In this document: in pieces, positions 43,017-52,036 of the stretch | Numbering within the stretch: the stretch's first letter is position 1 | Layout of the letters: every line of letters starts with the position of its first letter | Source: an uncultured Bacteroidaceae bacterium | Lineage (GTDB): Bacteria; Bacteroidota; Bacteroidia; Bacteroidales; Bacteroidaceae | Direction of reading: 5' to 3' | Assembly: GCA_944320955.1 (NCBI GenBank) | Contig: CALUJL010000033.1 | Coordinates: 1-63,656 of the forward strand | DNA: 63,656 nt | Notes under the pieces: model-generated | The model's input: the letters and a program-made list of their open reading frames with translations, nothing else | Databases searched by the model: none | Told to the model about the DNA's origin: nothing | Made by a program: the position numbers and the translations under genes

Positions 43017-44537
43017 ATGGAGAAAACTTTACTGCTGTTTTTGGGCGCGGCCAGCCTGTCGCTGGCTGCCGCCGCGCAAGTCCGGGAGACGGAGGAAGCG
43101 GTTTATCCGCAAGCCGAGTATGACCGGGCGGCTCTCATCGTGATGCACGAGCCGAATGAGGAGCTCTTCGTCGGGACAATGCACCCGGCCGCCGCGCTGT
43201 TCATGGACTACTTCGACGCCGACCGGGCTGCCGAAGAACACCGCGCCTATCAGGAAATCCTCCGGCAGGCAGGCGCGGAGGTCGTCACCGTGCGCGAGTT
43301 GCTCCTCAAGGGCTGCGTGGACGAGGAGGGCAATGCCGTGGAAGGCGCCGAACTGGAGGCGCTGCGCGACTTTGCCGCCCGCTATCTTACCTATACCTGC
43401 GGCGAGGGCGTGGATTCGGCCGGGCAGGAAGCCTACCGGCAGGAGATGCTGCGCAAGTTCAGCCCTGCCGATCTGGTGGACATCATCCTGCAGCAGCCGG
43501 AAATCAGCCTGCGCACGACGGACATCAACACCAGCTTCGAAGCATCTTATGTGCTGCATCCCATCATGAACCTCTTCTTTATGCGCGACCAGGCCATCAC
43601 CACTTCCCGCGGCGTGGTCATCGGAAAAATGAATTCCTCGCAGCGGCGCACGGAGTCCGACATCGCCGAGTTCTGCTACCGCAAGCTGGGCGAGGAACCC
43701 ATCTACCGCATCGAGGGCGACGATGCCTTCCTCGAAGGGGGCGACTACCTGCCTTTCGGCACCCTCTCCTTCATCGGCTGCGGACTGCGCACCACCCAGC
43801 CGGCCATCGACCAGCTGCTTGAGCACGATCTCATAGGGAAAGACACGCTGGTCGTCGTATGCGACCAGTGGAAGTCGCAGGACCAGATGCACCTCGATAC
43901 GTACTTCAACATAATAGACCATGACCTCGCCACGCTTTGCGCCAACCGTGTGGAGGCCGGGCCGGGCGACGTGGACTTCCTCACCGCAGACGTCTATGCC
44001 AAGAACGCCGCCGGAGTCTACGAAAAGATCGTGTCGGGCACTCCTTTCACCGAGTTCCTTGCCGGGCGGGGCATCCGCATTATCCCAATCGAGAAGGAGG
44101 ACGAACTGAATTATGCCAACAATTTCCTGACCGTGGGTGCGCGGCAGATTGTGATGGTAGCCGGGCAGTCGCCCGAGTTGCAGTCGCGCCTGCGGGAAGA
44201 GGGAGTGGACGTGACGTGGGCCTACCTGCAAAACCTGACGCGCGGCTACGGGGCGGCGCACTGCATGACGCAGGTCGTGCGCCGCGTGCCGCAGGAAGAG
44301 GGGGCGACCGCCGTGCAGACCGTAGATTTCGGGGCCGTTTCGTGCCGGGTCGAGAGCAGCCGGGGTGGAATACGCCTCATCCCCGCCCGGCCCGTGCAGG
44401 TGGAAGTCTATACGCTGGCAGGCGAGCAGGTCGCTTCCCGGCTTGTTTCGGGCGAGACGCACGTGCCTCTGGCGGCGGGCACCTATGTGTTGACGGCCTC
44501 GGGCAGCGGGCCTGGGACGAAAATCGTAGTGGAATAG
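43017..44537 (+). CDS. Secreted arginine-deiminase-family enzyme with sorting-like tail
   Basis: A 506-residue guanidino-group hydrolase of the arginine deiminase (ArcA) family. The signal peptide (LLLFLGAASLSLAAAAQ) is unusual, since ArcA is cytosolic. Core motifs: FFMRDQAITTSRGVVIGKM, EGGDYLPFG, HLDTYFNI and the catalytic Cys in GYGAAHCMTQ. The last ~65 residues (GIRLIPARPVQVEVYTLAGE... GTYVLTASG) form a beta-sandwich typical of type-A sorting domains of type IX secretion. It would convert free arginine (or peptide arginine) to citrulline plus ammonia outside the inner membrane. It is distinct from Porphyromonas PAD in motif context. A strong bidirectional terminator follows. Confidence 0.85.
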   Translation: MEKTLLLFLGAASLSLAAAAQVRETEEAVYPQAEYDRAALIVMHEPNEELFVGTMHPAAALFMDYFDADRAAEEHRAYQEILRQAGAEVVTVRELLLKGCVDEEGNAVEGAELEALRDFAARYLTYTCGEGVDSAGQEAYRQEMLRKFSPADLVDIILQQPEISLRTTDINTSFEASYVLHPIMNLFFMRDQAITTSRGVVIGKMNSSQRRTESDIAEFCYRKLGEEPIYRIEGDDAFLEGGDYLPFGTLSFIGCGLRTTQPAIDQLLEHDLIGKDTLVVVCDQWKSQDQMHLDTYFNIIDHDLATLCANRVEAGPGDVDFLTADVYAKNAAGVYEKIVSGTPFTEFLAGRGIRIIPIEKEDELNYANNFLTVGARQIVMVAGQSPELQSRLREEGVDVTWAYLQNLTRGYGAAHCMTQVVRRVPQEEGATAVQTVDFGAVSCRVESSRGGIRLIPARPVQVEVYTLAGEQVASRLVSGETHVPLAAGTYVLTASGSGPGTKIVVE

Positions 44538-44589
44538 CCCGCTGCGGGGAGCATCCGGCTCCTCCGCCCGTGGCATGAAAAAAGAGTTT

Positions 44590-44621
44590 CCCCCGCCGCT
44601 TCGGACAAGGAGCGGCGGGGG
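44590..44621. terminator. Bidirectional intrinsic terminator
   Basis: A perfect 11-bp GC-rich stem (44590-44600 with 44611-44621), 10-nt loop, flanked by an A-run on the left (44578-44583), between convergent genes; the minus-strand reading ends in a T-rich tract. Confidence 0.75.
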
Positions 44622-44658
44622 AATTCTGTATGGATGCCGGGGCTGTGGCCGGGCGGGG

Positions 44659-45642
44659 CTACCCTCTTTTTATCCACTCCCGCTTGCGGTCGGGCACGAG
44701 GGCATGGGGCGGCTCGGGATTGAGCGCCTCGCCGTCGAGCACCTGCTCGTATTTCCGCAGGTAGGCCTCGGCCATGAGGCGGGAGTTGAAGCGCTCGCGG
44801 GCCCATTCGTGGCACGTGCGGGCGGAGTAGGCGGGGCGGCTGAGCAGATGGGCCACGAGTTCTTCCTCGCGGTTGGTGAGGAATCCGACCTCCGGGGGCA
44901 CCAGTTCGGGCAGCGAGCCGTAGGGGGTGCCGAAGACGGGCGCGCCGAAGTAGAGGCTCTCGGTGATGGCCAGGCCGAAAGGCTCGTCCCAGCGGACGGG
45001 GAAGATGAGCCCTTTGGAGTGGCGGAGCAGCTCGTTTTTGCGCTCGCCGCCCACCATGCCGGCAAAGCGTGCCTTGGGCGTGAGGGTGAGGCGCAGGCCC
45101 ATCTTCAGGTTGAGGCGGTATCCGCCCAGGACGAGGAGCCGCTCGCCGGGCAGGGCCTTCACGGTGTCGATGGCTCCCTGCACGTTCTTTATGCGCCAGG
45201 CTGCCTTGCCGAGGAAGTGATAGTAGCGCCTTTCGGAGCGGAGTCCCGGGTCGCCGTAGTCGGACCAGTCGAGCCCGTTGTAGACGAAGGAGGCGCTCCC
45301 GTGGCGGCGGGCATGGTCGGCGGAGACGAAGACGCTGTTGCGGTCGAGGTCGCCCTGCAGGAAGTTGCCGTGGTGGGTCACGATGTAGGGCTTCTCCAGC
45401 CGGCCCATCGTGCAGTTGTTGAAGTGGATGACGTCCACTCCGGCAGGCACCTGCCCGTCGAAGGGCAGGCGGGGGTCGTGGGGGATGACGGTGGCAAAGT
45501 CACAAGTGGAGCCGGGATGGCAGAGGAAGTAGACCCGGTGTCCCATCCGGGCCAGCTCTTTGCCCAGATACCACATGACCCGCTCCGTGCCGCCGTAGGT
45601 GCGGGCGGGAATCAGATTGTCCAGATAGATGAGTATGCGCAT
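44659..45642 (-). CDS. Family 4 glycosyltransferase
   Basis: A 327-residue GT-B enzyme. The N-terminus MRILIYLDNLIPARTYGGTE is a GT4 acceptor-side start; the donor domain includes LLVLGGYRLNLK and the EPFGLAITES motif (E-x7-E). Shorter than most GT4 enzymes but complete. The start at 45642 follows a TATTTTTG element. It is isolated from the other glycosyltransferases by 15 kb. Confidence 0.88.
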   Translation of the reverse strand: MRILIYLDNLIPARTYGGTERVMWYLGKELARMGHRVYFLCHPGSTCDFATVIPHDPRLPFDGQVPAGVDVIHFNNCTMGRLEKPYIVTHHGNFLQGDLDRNSVFVSADHARRHGSASFVYNGLDWSDYGDPGLRSERRYYHFLGKAAWRIKNVQGAIDTVKALPGERLLVLGGYRLNLKMGLRLTLTPKARFAGMVGGERKNELLRHSKGLIFPVRWDEPFGLAITESLYFGAPVFGTPYGSLPELVPPEVGFLTNREEELVAHLLSRPAYSARTCHEWARERFNSRLMAEAYLRKYEQVLDGEALNPEPPHALVPDRKREWIKRG

Positions 45643-45655
45643 GGCCTTTTGGTTG

Positions 45656-45663
45656 CAAAAATA
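45656..45663 (-). promoter_or_regulatory. -7 promoter element of GT4 gene
   Basis: TATTTTTG on the minus strand, 13 nt upstream of the start codon at 45642. Confidence 0.5.
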
Positions 45664-45687
45664 GCCTCTTTCCCGGAAACGGGGCGG

Positions 45688-45783
45688 CACTCCGGCGGAA
45701 AACATGCGGTGCCCGTGGAAAAAAGGTGCAGCGCTTTTCGGGAAAACCGCTGCATCTTCCGGCGAAAAGCGGCAGGGCTTCCC
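45688..45783. repeat. Dispersed palindromic repeat cluster 11
   Basis: Four units, including GGAAAACATGCGG, GGTGCAGCGCTTTTC and GAAAAGCGGCAGGGCTTCCC, between the GT4 promoter and the thrC terminator. Confidence 0.75.
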
Positions 45784-45826
45784 CTCTCGGGGTGCGGGGG
45801 GCGTCCTGGCCCGGGGGCAGAAAAAG

Positions 45827-45860
45827 GCGTTGCCCGGCGGAACTCTCCGCCGGGCAACGC
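45827..45860 (-). terminator. Intrinsic terminator of the threonine operon
   Basis: A perfect 15-bp GC-rich stem (45827-45841 with 45846-45860) and 4-nt loop, followed on the minus strand by CTTTTT, 20 nt after the thrC stop. Confidence 0.88.
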
Positions 45861-45880
45861 CGGTGTGTCGCTTCGCCGAT

Positions 45881-47197
45881 TTACTGTGCGAGGAGGAATG
45901 CCTTGAAGGAGGCGAAGTCGCGGGGCAGGGCCACGCTCTGCTTGGTGCCGGCCATGAAGGCGGCGAGCTTGGCGGGGACGGGGACTTCCCCGCCGACGAT
46001 CTGCTCCACCGTCTGCTTGAACTTGGCGGGATGCGCCGTCTCCAGGAAGATGCCTTCCTCGCCCGGCCGCAGGCCCTCGCTGAGGGCGCGGTAGGCGCAG
46101 GCGCCGTGGGGATCGAGCAGGTAGCCCGTCGTGGCGCGGGCCGTGCGTATCGTCTCGGCTATCTGCGCGTCGGAGTAGGTGGCGCCGCTGATCGTGCGGC
46201 ATATCTGCCCGTGGCTGCCGCCGTAGAGGTCGAGGATGCGGGCAAAGTTGCTCGGGTCGCCCACGTCCATGGCGTTGGCTATCGTCTGGATGCTGGGCTT
46301 GGGCTGGTAAGCGGCGGTGCGGAGGTACTGGAAGAACACGTCGTTTGCGTTGTTGGCCGCAATAAACCGCTTTACGGGCAGGCCCATCCGCTGGGCGAAG
46401 AGCCCGGCCGTGAGGTTGCCGAAGTTGCCGCTCGGCACGCATACGACGCATTCGCCCTCGCGCCCCTCGGCTTTGAGGCGCTTGCGGAGCTGCGCGTAGG
46501 CATAGAAGTAGTAGAAAGCCTGCGGGAGGAAGCGGGCGACGTTGATGCTGTTGGCCGAGGTGAGCTCCATGTGGCGGTTGAGTTCCTCGTCCATGAAGGC
46601 GCTTTTGACCAGCGCCTGGCAGTCGTCGAACACTCCGTCCACCTCCAGCGCCGTGATGTTGCGCCCGAGGGTCGTAAACTGCTTCTCCTGTATCTCGCTC
46701 ACCTTGCCCTTGGGGTAAAGCACGTAGACGCGTATGCCTTCCACGCCGAGGAATCCGTTGGCCACGGCGCTGCCCGTGTCGCCGCTTGTGGCCACCAGCA
46801 CGTTGACGGGCTGCGTCTTTCCCTCGCGGCGGATGAAGTAGCCCAGAAGCCGGGCCATGAATCGCGCGCCCACGTCCTTGAATGCGAGCGTGGGGCCATG
46901 GAAAAGTTCGAGGCTGCTTATGTGTTCATCCACCGGCACGAGGGGGACGTCGAAGTCGAGCGCGTCGCGCACCAGGGCGTGCAGGTCTTTCTCCGGGATG
47001 TCTTCGCCGAAGAAGGCCGAGGCCACGCGGCAGGCGATGTCGGCGAAGGGGAGACGGTCGATTTCCTCGAAGAACTCGCGGGGGAGCGCTTCGATGCGTT
47101 GGGGCATGTAGAGCCCCTTGTCGGGGGCCAGGCCGCGGGTCACGGCCTCTTCCAGCGAGGCCAGCGGTGCGCGGCCCGAGGTGCTATAGTATTTCAT
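45881..47197 (-). CDS. thrC: Threonine synthase
   Basis: A 438-residue PLP enzyme converting O-phosphohomoserine to threonine. It begins MKYYSTSGRAPLASLEEAV; the PLP lysine is in LAFKDVGARF and the phosphate-binding loop is VATSGDTGSAVANG. It is the last gene of thrA-(mutase-like kinase)-thrC on the minus strand, 17 nt after the preceding stop, and ends at a strong terminator. Confidence 0.96.
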   Translation of the reverse strand: MKYYSTSGRAPLASLEEAVTRGLAPDKGLYMPQRIEALPREFFEEIDRLPFADIACRVASAFFGEDIPEKDLHALVRDALDFDVPLVPVDEHISSLELFHGPTLAFKDVGARFMARLLGYFIRREGKTQPVNVLVATSGDTGSAVANGFLGVEGIRVYVLYPKGKVSEIQEKQFTTLGRNITALEVDGVFDDCQALVKSAFMDEELNRHMELTSANSINVARFLPQAFYYFYAYAQLRKRLKAEGREGECVVCVPSGNFGNLTAGLFAQRMGLPVKRFIAANNANDVFFQYLRTAAYQPKPSIQTIANAMDVGDPSNFARILDLYGGSHGQICRTISGATYSDAQIAETIRTARATTGYLLDPHGACAYRALSEGLRPGEEGIFLETAHPAKFKQTVEQIVGGEVPVPAKLAAFMAGTKQSVALPRDFASFKAFLLAQ

Positions 47198-47214
47198 TGT
47201 AGTCGGGGTTTGGG

Positions 47215-48432
47215 TTAGTGTTTCATGAATTCGCGGATGAACTCGTCTTCTTTCATCAGCCCGTAGCTGCCGCCGACGGCCGAGGCTTCGTCGTAGCGGG
47301 AAACGTCGTCGGGTTCGATGCCGGGGTAGTAGATGAGGAAGGGGACGGGCTCACCCACGTGGGTGCGCAGGGCGCAGGGAGTGGGGTGGTCCGGCAGTAC
47401 GGCCATGGCCACGGGCTCGTCCGTCCACTGGCTGACCTCGCGGAAAACGGGGCCCACGATGCGCGCGTCGAGGTCTTCGATGGTGCGCTGCTTGAGCGCC
47501 GCGTCGCCTTCGTGCCCGGCCTCGTCGCTGGCTTCCACGTGGAGGAAGACGAAATCGTCGCCCGAGCGCAGCGCTTCGATTGCGGCGGCGGCCTTTCCCT
47601 CATAGTTGGTGTCGTAGAGCCCCGTGGCCCCCGGCACTTCTATGCTGCGCAGCCCCGCGTAGCGGCCAATGCCCCGTATCAAGTCGACAGCGGAGATGAC
47701 CGATCCGCGGCGGACCTGCGGGAAACGGCTGGAGAGCAGCTCCATTTGGGGGCGGTAGCCGGGCGACCAGGGCCAGATGCTGTTGGCCTTGTCGAGGCCC
47801 GCTGCCGCGCGGCGCTGGTTGACGGGATGGTTTTCCAGCAACTCCTGCGAGCGAAGGATGAGGCTGCAGAGGAGTTCGGCCGTGGGGCGGGCGCTTTCGG
47901 CCAGTGCCTTGGGCAGGAGGGGGCGGAAGGGCTGGCCCGGCACGTCGTGGGGCGGCGTGGTGTCGAGTTCCTTGCTGCCGCCGCCGAGGACGAGCAGGTG
48001 GCGGTATTGCACTCCGGCGTGGAAGTGTATGCGTTCGCTGCCCAGCTCTTGGCGGAGGAAGCGGATGAGTTCGCCGGCCTCGGCCGTGGTAATGTGCCCG
48101 GCGGAGTGGTTTTTAATCTTTCCTTCTTCGATGCAGACGAGGTTGCAGCGCATGGCCAGCTCGCCGGGCGCGAGGTCGACGCCCATGCTGGCTGCCTCGA
48201 GCACGCCGCGGCCCTCGTAGACGGAGGGGAGATCGTAGCCGAGGACGGACATATTCGCTACTTCGCTGCCGGGATGGAAGCCGGGGGGTACGGTGATGAG
48301 CCTGCCGCAGCGGCCTTCCCGGGCCAGCAGGTCCATCCAAGGGGTATGGGCCGCCTGCAGGAGGGTGCGGCCGCCGAGTGAGGGGAGGGGATGGTCTGCC
48401 ATCCCGTCGCCCAATATGATGATGTGTTTCAT
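47215..48432 (-). CDS. ApgM-like protein, presumed homoserine kinase
   Basis: A 405-residue member of the archaeal-type cofactor-independent phosphoglycerate mutase family (alkaline phosphatase superfamily). Motifs: HIIILGDGMADHP (metal Asp), GSEVANMSVLGYD, VYEGRGVLEAASMG and HVEASDEAGHEG near the second metal site. It lies between thrA (8 nt away) and thrC (17 nt away), the place of homoserine kinase, and no thrB is present. Mutant-fitness work on Bacteroides and Desulfovibrio, as I recall, identified members of this family as homoserine kinases. A glycolytic mutase is less likely in this operon. Confidence 0.85.
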   Translation of the reverse strand: MKHIIILGDGMADHPLPSLGGRTLLQAAHTPWMDLLAREGRCGRLITVPPGFHPGSEVANMSVLGYDLPSVYEGRGVLEAASMGVDLAPGELAMRCNLVCIEEGKIKNHSAGHITTAEAGELIRFLRQELGSERIHFHAGVQYRHLLVLGGGSKELDTTPPHDVPGQPFRPLLPKALAESARPTAELLCSLILRSQELLENHPVNQRRAAAGLDKANSIWPWSPGYRPQMELLSSRFPQVRRGSVISAVDLIRGIGRYAGLRSIEVPGATGLYDTNYEGKAAAAIEALRSGDDFVFLHVEASDEAGHEGDAALKQRTIEDLDARIVGPVFREVSQWTDEPVAMAVLPDHPTPCALRTHVGEPVPFLIYYPGIEPDDVSRYDEASAVGGSYGLMKEDEFIREFMKH

Positions 48433-48440
48433 GGCGCGGG

Positions 48441-50879
48441 TCAGATGTTGGCGATGCTCATGATGTCGGCAAAGACGCCGGCGGCGGTCACTCCTGCCCC
48501 TGCCCCGTAGCCTTGGATGAGGAGGGGGTAGTCGTGATAACGCTCGGTGGTGAGCTGGATGATGTTGTTGCTTCCTTCCAGGTCGTAGAAGGGGTGGTGT
48601 TCGCCCACGGTAGTGAGCCCTACGCTGACTTGCCCGTCTTCCAGCTTGGCGACGAAGCGCCAGCGGCGGTGTTCGGCTTCGAGCTTGCGGCGTTCCGCCT
48701 CGAATCCGGCGTCGAGGCTGGGCAACTTTTCCCAAAAAGCGCTGGCGCTTTCTTCAAAAAGTGCTTGGGGAATGAAGGAATTCATCTGCACGTTTTCCAC
48801 TTCCACGCGGTATCCCGCCTCGCGGGCCAGTATGACTATCTTGCGCACCACGTCGCGCCCGCTCAGGTCGATGCGGGGGTCGGGCTCGGAATAGCCTGCC
48901 TCCTGGGCCATGCGCACGGCGCGGCTGAAGGGGATGTCGGCACTCAGTGTGTTGAAGATGTAGTTGAGCGTGCCGCTCAGTACGGCCTCGATCTTGAGGA
49001 TGCGGTCGCCGCTGTGGCGCATGTCGTTGATGGTGTTGATGATGGGCAGGCCGGCGCCGACGTTGGTCTCGAAGAGGAATTTCACCCCGCGCTGCCGGGC
49101 TATGGACTTGAGCTCGGCGTAGTCCTCGTAGGCCGAGGAGGCGGCTATCTTGTTGGCCGCCACGACGGAGACGTTGTGCAGCAGCAGTTGCTTGTAGCAG
49201 GCGGCGATCTCGGGGCTGGCCGTGCAGTCCACGAAGACGGAGTTGAAGATGTTCATCCGGACGATGCCTTCGGTCAGGCTGCGTGCCGTCTGCGGAGTTC
49301 CCTCGCGGGCAAGGCGTTCCTTGTATCCGGCCAGCTCCAGTCCCTCGCGGCAGAAGAGCATGCGGTGGCTGTCGGCAATGCCGACGACGTTTATCCTTAG
49401 GCCGTCTTCCTTCATGAGCTTGGCTTGCTGCTGTTCGATTTGCTGAATCAGGCTGTCGCCTACCGTCCCTTTTCCACAGATGAAGACATTCAGCACTTTG
49501 TACTCGGAGAGGAAGAAAGAGTCGTGGATGACATTGAGCGTCTTGCGCAGGAAGTTGGCGTCGACCACGAAAGAGATGTTCGTTTCCGATGCACCTTGTG
49601 CGCAGGCTATGACGTTGATTCCGTTGCGGCCCAGCGTGCCGAAGAGTTTTCCGGCAATGCCGGGCGTGTGTTTCATGTTCTCGCCTACGATGGCCACCGT
49701 GGCCAGTCCGCGCTCGGCGTACATGGGATACATCTCTCCCATCTCGATTTCCTTGGCAAACTCTTCGGCCAGTACGTTGCAGGCCAAGTCCGCCTCGGAA
49801 GATTTTACGCCGATCGACGTGCTGTTCTCCGAGGAAGCCTGCGAAACGAAGAAGACGCTGATGCCGTTGTCGGCAAGGGTTGTGAAAATCCGGCGGTTGA
49901 CTCCGATGACGCCCACCATGCCCAGTCCGCGCACGGTGATGAGGCAGGTGTCGTTGATGGAGGAGATTCCCTTGATGGCCTTGCCCTCAGGCGCTGTGCG
50001 CTCCTGCACGATGAGCGTCCCCCGTGCCGCGGGGTTGAAGGTGTTCTTCACGCGGATGGGAATGTTCTTGTGGCAGACGGGATAGATGGTAGGGGGATAG
50101 ATGACTTTCGCGCCGAAGTTGCAGAGTTCCATGGCTTCCACGTAGGTAAGTTCTGCAATGGGGTAGGCCGCGCTGATGACTTTCGGGTCGGCGGTCATGA
50201 AGCCGTCGACGTCGGTCCATATCTCCAGGACGGAAGCGTTGAGCTCCGCGGCCAGGATGGCTGCCGTGTAGTCCGATCCGCCGCGCCCCAGGTTGCTGAC
50301 CTCGCCGCTGGTCTTGTCCGAAGCGATGAAGCCGGGCACGACTGCCACGCGGGGCATCTCGCCGCGGAAGGTGCGGCGGATGAGCTGGCTGGTGAGTTCT
50401 TTGTCGAGGATGTGGCGGCCGAATTTCTGCTCGGTCTTGATGAATTTGCGCGCGTCGTACCACGCGGCGCCGCGGATGAGCGTGGTGCAGATGAGCGAGG
50501 AGAGTCTTTCGCCGTAACTCACGATGGTGTCGGAGGTTTTGGGCGAGAGGTCGCGGATGAGCGATACGCCTTGGAAGATGTTGCGCAGCTCGCCCAGCAG
50601 GGAGCTGACGGACATCTCGAGTCTTGACTTCGATTCCCCGTCGGGAATCACTTCTTCAATCATGCCAATGTGCCGGTCGAGAATCTGGCGAAAGCTGGTC
50701 TCGTAGCTCTTGTCGCCTGCCGCTGCCATACGAGCGGTGCTGAGCAGTTGGTCGGTGATGCCCCCGAGAGCGGACACGACTACGATGACTTCTTCGTCAC
50801 AGGCTTCGACTATTTGCTTGACATTCAAAATGCTCTTCACGGAACCTACGGATGTTCCGCCGAATTTCATTACTTTCAT
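48441..50879 (-). CDS. thrA: Bifunctional aspartokinase / homoserine dehydrogenase
   Basis: An 812-residue fusion catalysing the first and third steps from aspartate to homoserine. The kinase begins MKFGGTSVGSVKSI and has GRGGSDYTAAILA; two ACT domains (around 315-460) provide allosteric control; the dehydrogenase half has the NAD(P) site FICGKGTVGDSL and a catalytic region GAGLPIINTINDM. The start is 50879 (or 50870): the ATG at 50912 overlaps the -7 box. A segment near 48726-48760 resembles the dispersed repeat, but the protein looks normal there. First gene of the threonine operon. Confidence 0.95.
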   Translation of the reverse strand: MKVMKFGGTSVGSVKSILNVKQIVEACDEEVIVVVSALGGITDQLLSTARMAAAGDKSYETSFRQILDRHIGMIEEVIPDGESKSRLEMSVSSLLGELRNIFQGVSLIRDLSPKTSDTIVSYGERLSSLICTTLIRGAAWYDARKFIKTEQKFGRHILDKELTSQLIRRTFRGEMPRVAVVPGFIASDKTSGEVSNLGRGGSDYTAAILAAELNASVLEIWTDVDGFMTADPKVISAAYPIAELTYVEAMELCNFGAKVIYPPTIYPVCHKNIPIRVKNTFNPAARGTLIVQERTAPEGKAIKGISSINDTCLITVRGLGMVGVIGVNRRIFTTLADNGISVFFVSQASSENSTSIGVKSSEADLACNVLAEEFAKEIEMGEMYPMYAERGLATVAIVGENMKHTPGIAGKLFGTLGRNGINVIACAQGASETNISFVVDANFLRKTLNVIHDSFFLSEYKVLNVFICGKGTVGDSLIQQIEQQQAKLMKEDGLRINVVGIADSHRMLFCREGLELAGYKERLAREGTPQTARSLTEGIVRMNIFNSVFVDCTASPEIAACYKQLLLHNVSVVAANKIAASSAYEDYAELKSIARQRGVKFLFETNVGAGLPIINTINDMRHSGDRILKIEAVLSGTLNYIFNTLSADIPFSRAVRMAQEAGYSEPDPRIDLSGRDVVRKIVILAREAGYRVEVENVQMNSFIPQALFEESASAFWEKLPSLDAGFEAERRKLEAEHRRWRFVAKLEDGQVSVGLTTVGEHHPFYDLEGSNNIIQLTTERYHDYPLLIQGYGAGAGVTAAGVFADIMSIANI

Positions 50880-50909
50880 TTCTGTCGGATAGTAAGTGAC
50901 TTTGGCGGG

Positions 50910-50917
50910 CAAAGATA
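50910..50917 (-). promoter_or_regulatory. -7 promoter element of the threonine operon
   Basis: TATCTTTG on the minus strand, 30 nt upstream of the thrA start. No leader peptide rich in Thr codons is visible in the short leader. Confidence 0.55.
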
Positions 50918-51004
50918 CGAAAATGTCTTAATTCGTCTTGTGTTTCCTTGAATTTATACCTATTTCTTTGGTTTGCCCTGCGGCAGAATACCCAGAAAGG
51001 GGGA

Positions 51005-51035
51005 TTGTGGCGGCCCGGAAGGGGCTGTATCTTTG
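51005..51035 (+). promoter_or_regulatory. Full promoter without an evident gene downstream
   Basis: TTG (51005-51007), 20 nt, TATCTTTG (51028-51035): a complete consensus promoter on the plus strand. It is divergent to thrA and faces a region with no plus-strand gene. Confidence 0.6.
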
Positions 51036-51040
51036 CAACC

Positions 51041-51145
51041 GAAGAGAAGAACACAAGTCATAAGTCACAAGAGATAAGAAAAAGACCACACAAATGTTAG
51101 TATGAAAGGCGATGCCCTGCGAAGTGATTCGCGGGGCATCGGCCG
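51041..51145 (+). ncRNA. Candidate small RNA
   Basis: The segment from the expected start of the orphan promoter to a strong hairpin (51110-51123 with 51128-51141; 14 bp with one G-U pair and a GTGA tetraloop). The first 65 nt are A-rich and unstructured. A 37-codon frame (51102-51215) exists but has no support. The hairpin could instead serve the convergent mono-heme lipoprotein gene as a terminator. Confidence 0.4.
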
Positions 51146-51187
51146 TTTCTGCGGTGTGCCGCCCGGGGGGAGGGTGGCTTGCGGGGC

Positions 51188-51262
51188 TGGGAAAAGCGCT
51201 GCATGTTTCTGACGAAAGCGCTGCGTGTTTTCGGGAAAAGTGCCGCATCTTTTTCCCGCGTG
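51188..51262. repeat. Dispersed palindromic repeat cluster 12
   Basis: Three to four units (GAAAAGCGCTGCATGTTTC, GAAAGCGCTGCGTGTTTTC, GAAAAGTGCCGCATCTTTTTC) in the 415-bp gap between thrA and the heme lipoprotein gene. This gap otherwise holds the divergent promoters and the candidate small RNA. Confidence 0.75.
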
Positions 51263-51294
51263 CCCTGCATCTCCGCGGCAGGGGCGGCAGGGGC

Positions 51295-52008
51295 TTACTC
51301 CCGGGCCCCGGCGTCTATCCACTCGTCGATGAGGCGCCGCTCGGTGGAGCTCAGCAGGTCGCCGTGGGTGACGGGCAGGCCGAGCACTTCCTCCGGGAGC
51401 AGTATCTGGTGGAGTATGCTGGCCGCGGCGTTGCCGGGCAGTACGCGCGTGCTGTCGGGCACGGAGAGGGAGGGCTGCCCCACGAGGGCGGCGTAGCTCC
51501 GGCCCTCCGTCAGGTCGAGGCCTCCGGCAGCGGTGCCGGCCCCGCCGTGGCAGTGGGCGCAGCGTTTGTCGAACACTTCGCGCTGCAGGGTGGCGTACAT
51601 GCCGGCGTCTACCGCCCCGGCGTCGAGGTAGAGCGTGTCGCCCCGGAGTTCGGAGACGGGGACGCTCCGGAAGGAAACGATGCGGCGGCGCAGCGGATTG
51701 GTCACGCAGAGTTCCACGGTCTGCACCGTGGAGCCCAGGTTGGGCAGGGTGCGGGACACGCGGCCTGCGGCGTCGGGGCTGACGGTGGCCTGCGCCGTGG
51801 CGTACTCCGTGTCGTCGAATCCGGCCAGGACCACCTGGTAATATTCCGGCCAGCTGCCCGTGCCGCTCACGGTGCCCGTCAGCTTGGCTGTGAAGCCGCT
51901 GTAGGTGGGGCCTGATTCGGCCCGCCCGACGGGGCCGTCGTCGCAGGCGGGCAGGGCGAGGAGGGCTGCGGCGAGGGGGAGGAGGATGAGGTGTTTCTTA
52001 GTCTTCAT
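51295..52008 (-). CDS. Mono-heme cytochrome-like lipoprotein
   Basis: A 237-residue lipoprotein (lipobox LALPAC, Cys22) with a beta-rich N-terminal half and a C-terminal cytochrome-c-like module containing one heme motif CAHCH (residues 150-154). The rest is not recognised. It is the last gene of the five-gene minus-strand envelope cluster, 28 nt after the porin gene. It could pass electrons to the di-heme oxidoreductase encoded two genes upstream (inference). Confidence 0.8.
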   Translation of the reverse strand: MKTKKHLILLPLAAALLALPACDDGPVGRAESGPTYSGFTAKLTGTVSGTGSWPEYYQVVLAGFDDTEYATAQATVSPDAAGRVSRTLPNLGSTVQTVELCVTNPLRRRIVSFRSVPVSELRGDTLYLDAGAVDAGMYATLQREVFDKRCAHCHGGAGTAAGGLDLTEGRSYAALVGQPSLSVPDSTRVLPGNAAASILHQILLPEEVLGLPVTHGDLLSSTERRLIDEWIDAGARE

Positions 52009-52036
52009 GATGCGTAGGGACTTGTTTGTGCTGCCG

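Noticed and set aside
48726-48760. Repeat-like DNA inside thrA
   Set aside because: Resembles one repeat unit, but the encoded SASAFWEKLPS looks like ordinary homoserine dehydrogenase sequence; not counted as an insertion without an alignment.
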